64,000 nt of DNA from Sulfurimonas sp. (GTDB lineage: Bacteria; Campylobacterota; Campylobacteria; Campylobacterales; Sulfurimonadaceae), in contig NZ_JAQTOD010000004.1 of the NCBI RefSeq assembly GCF_028713515.1, positions 1 through 64,000 of the forward strand, given 5' to 3'. Shown here in pieces: positions 62,391 to 64,000 of this stretch (position 1 is the first letter of the stretch; each line of letters opens with the position of its first letter). A model generated the notes under the pieces. It saw only the letters and a list, made by a program, of their open reading frames with translations. It did not search any database and was not told the DNA's origin. The translations under genes were made by a program, and so were the position numbers.

Positions 62391-63899
62391 TCAATGGACA
62401 TCTTTAAAACTATCACGAATCAGAAGGAACTCATCTAGATGATTAAAAAATATATCAATTAAAGCAGGATCAAAATGTTTACCTCGCTCCTCTTTAAAAA
62501 AAGCAAATATCTTTTCATCTTCCCATGCCTTTTTATAAATGCGGTCGCTTCCTAGGGCATCAAAAACATCTGCAAGCGCGGTGATACGACCGTATATATG
62601 GATGTCGCCCTCACTGAGTCCTCTTGGATACCCACTTCCATCCCATTTTTCATGATGTTCATATGCAACTGTTGCTGCCATTAGAAGTAGAGGTCTGTTG
62701 GAGTGTTTGAGCATATCATAACCAAGTGCGGCATGGGTGTCCATTATGCGACGCTCATCTTCATCAAATCGTCCTGGTTTGTTAAGTACTGCATCTGGAA
62801 TGGCAACTTTTCCTATATCATGCATTGGAGAGGCTTGCTTTAACATCTCTGACTCTTCACCACTTAGTCCATAGTATAGAGCCAATAATTTAGAGTATTC
62901 AGCTACGCGCTTAACATGGTTTCCTGTCTCTTTTGAACGACTCTCTCCGATTGAACCCATAGTAAAAACAACCTCTCTTTGAGTATCTTCAACCTCTTTA
63001 TTTAGAGCAGTCACTTCATTTAACGCTTTGTCTATACCTTTAATCATGGTATTAAAAGCATTGGCTAGCTGCCCAACCTCATCATCACGATGAATTTCTA
63101 CTTGTTGTGTATAGTCTTGAGTTTTGGTAATTTTTTTCGCTGTTTTTAAAAGAGTAATTACTGGAGAAATAAGATTTGTTGCGACAAAATATGCAGCTAG
63201 CGCAATAAATATTGCCCCAACAAAAAGAAGAGTAGCAAACCATTGTTCATATTTGTACAGTAGGCGATATGCAAATGATTTTTCCTCTTCTAAGACTATC
63301 GTTATATTTGGTAGTGCTGGAACTGTTTTTGAAGCACTTAGTGATTTGTCAAAGATGGTTGGACGAAGATAAGTTGTTCCGCTATTATCTCGAATATAGT
63401 AGTGTCGTTGAGGAGAGTTTAAAAAAAAAGTTTTTAAATTTTCTAGTGGATATGTAATAGACAAAGTTCCTACATTTTGTTTAGTAATAGTTGATTCAAT
63501 TGGGACGCTATAAAAAAAGTTAAGTTTTTTTATTAGATTTAGAGATGAAAAATCACTTGATGCAATAATTTTTTGATTTGTATCGGTGACATAAAACTCC
63601 CCATTCATTCTCATATCATTTTTTTTAGCCAAAAGTATTGTGCTGATTCGACGATCCAAATCTTGTGTGTATATATCATTCATAACATCAGATTTGCTCA
63701 TAAATTCAATATCTTTATAGAGTCTACTGAGGTGTTGATCTATTTTTTCAACAGTGGTGTTTAGTTGAGAGTTCAACTCTTTTGTTATTATCTTATGTTG
63801 CTCTTCCCTGTAAGAACTGCCAAGTAAAATCATAGTTAATATATACGGAGTAAGGCTAATCCCTAAAAAAAGAAAAATTGTTTTTAGTTTAAAACTCAT
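62391..63899 (-). CDS. HD-GYP phosphodiesterase with sensor and HAMP domains
   Basis: The 502-residue protein has an N-terminal membrane segment (about 6-27), a periplasmic region of about 170 residues, a second segment (about 195-220), a HAMP domain (TNLISPVITLLKTAKKITKTQDYTQQVEIHRDDEVGQLANAFNTMI), and an HD-GYP domain with MHDIGKVAIPDAVLNKPGRFDEDE and HHEKWDGSGYPRGL. It likely breaks down c-di-GMP on an outside signal. The start overlaps the PstS-like gene by 11 bases. Confidence 0.92.
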   Translation of the reverse strand: MSFKLKTIFLFLGISLTPYILTMILLGSSYREEQHKIITKELNSQLNTTVEKIDQHLSRLYKDIEFMSKSDVMNDIYTQDLDRRISTILLAKKNDMRMNGEFYVTDTNQKIIASSDFSSLNLIKKLNFFYSVPIESTITKQNVGTLSITYPLENLKTFFLNSPQRHYYIRDNSGTTYLRPTIFDKSLSASKTVPALPNITIVLEEEKSFAYRLLYKYEQWFATLLFVGAIFIALAAYFVATNLISPVITLLKTAKKITKTQDYTQQVEIHRDDEVGQLANAFNTMIKGIDKALNEVTALNKEVEDTQREVVFTMGSIGESRSKETGNHVKRVAEYSKLLALYYGLSGEESEMLKQASPMHDIGKVAIPDAVLNKPGRFDEDERRIMDTHAALGYDMLKHSNRPLLLMAATVAYEHHEKWDGSGYPRGLSEGDIHIYGRITALADVFDALGSDRIYKKAWEDEKIFAFFKEERGKHFDPALIDIFFNHLDEFLLIRDSFKDVH

Positions 63900-64000
63900 A
63901 TAAAATTTTCACTTTCGCATCAACCATTGATGATGGGATATAGCCTAGTGCGCCCTCTACATTTTCAACAAATGCTTTAATTGATTCAAATGATGGTTGC
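63889..64000 (-). CDS. C-terminal end of a PstS-like substrate-binding protein (partial)
   Basis: The minus strand enters the window reading QPSFESIKAFVENVEGALGY then IPSSMVDAKVKILYEF and stops at 63889. The pattern F-V-x2-x-x-GAxGYxP...VKxL is the usual end of phosphate/phosphonate-type periplasmic binding proteins in this phylum. Its stop overlaps the HD-GYP start, suggesting that the two form a sensor pair. Only 36 residues are visible. Confidence 0.55.
   Translation of the reverse strand, partial: QPSFESIKAFVENVEGALGYIPSSMVDAKVKILYEF

Overview
The window comes from a low-GC chromosome of a member of the Campylobacterota, most like Sulfurimonas. The evidence is the gene order (mraY-murD divergent from gpmI, then fabG-acpP-fabF-accA; leuS-lptE-like-GGDEF-folC-mfd), frequent TTG/GTG starts, Campylobacterota-type TATAAT -10 boxes and a tmRNA tag reading ANNTNYRPALAVA. 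The genus is an inference from recalled synteny; no search was run.

Positions 1 to about 23548 are an accessory island ending at the 3' end of ssrA, with a tyrosine integrase as its last gene. Only this end is in the window. From the left it holds: the tip of an IS3-family element (1-122) that has cut off the front of a DUF2075-type ATPase gene; an odd tRNA-like gene (930-1027); and one long minus-strand defence operon, 1018-14776. In transcription order the operon is hsdM, hsdS, a leftover hsdS tail, a two-gene cassette (tandem winged-helix-like protein plus PD-(D/E)xK-like protein), a three-gene ABC-3C-type system (nuclease-like component, middle component, DUF3732 ATPase with a zinc hook), a Fic enzyme, hsdR and a HEPN-domain protein. 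Almost every junction overlaps or is within a few bases. An inverted repeat encloses a candidate -10 box ahead of hsdM, and a decayed XRE-type regulator lies beside it.

From 15230 to 23364 the island looks like a plasmid or phage maintenance module: a possible replication protein, DUF2958, a small unknown protein, Rad52-family annealing protein, Gp157-like protein, DUF932, a lysine-rich microprotein, an AlpA-like excisionase/regulator, decayed Rpn nuclease sequence, a helicase-like protein without a Walker A lysine, and the integrase. Gene-free stretches are 14777-15229 (inverted repeat and XRE remnant) and 19608-20499 (direct repeats, a terminator, an Rpn remnant and a 20-bp inverted repeat; I see nothing in 19914-20315).

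From 23549 on the sequence is core chromosome: tmRNA, two tandem tRNA-Phe genes, cell-wall genes (murD, mraY), gpmI, fatty-acid synthesis (fabG, acpP, fabF, accA), a DnaQ-type exonuclease, trpF, rpe, a CheX-like protein with an HDOD protein, rpmB, argJ, a TRIC-like channel, a gamma-carbonic-anhydrase-like protein, ppk, lnt, the yajC-secD-secF operon, KtrBA-like potassium uptake, an Ala/Pro-repeat lipoprotein, leuS-lptE-like-diguanylate cyclase-folC-mfd, an EF-hand protein, a YmdB-like phosphoesterase, two small membrane-anchored proteins, an AI-2E-type transporter, a two-component pair, an HD-GYP phosphodiesterase and the end of a PstS-like gene at the right edge. The 341 bases at 47446-47786 hold only the leuS promoter and leader and the promoter region of the divergent lipoprotein gene.
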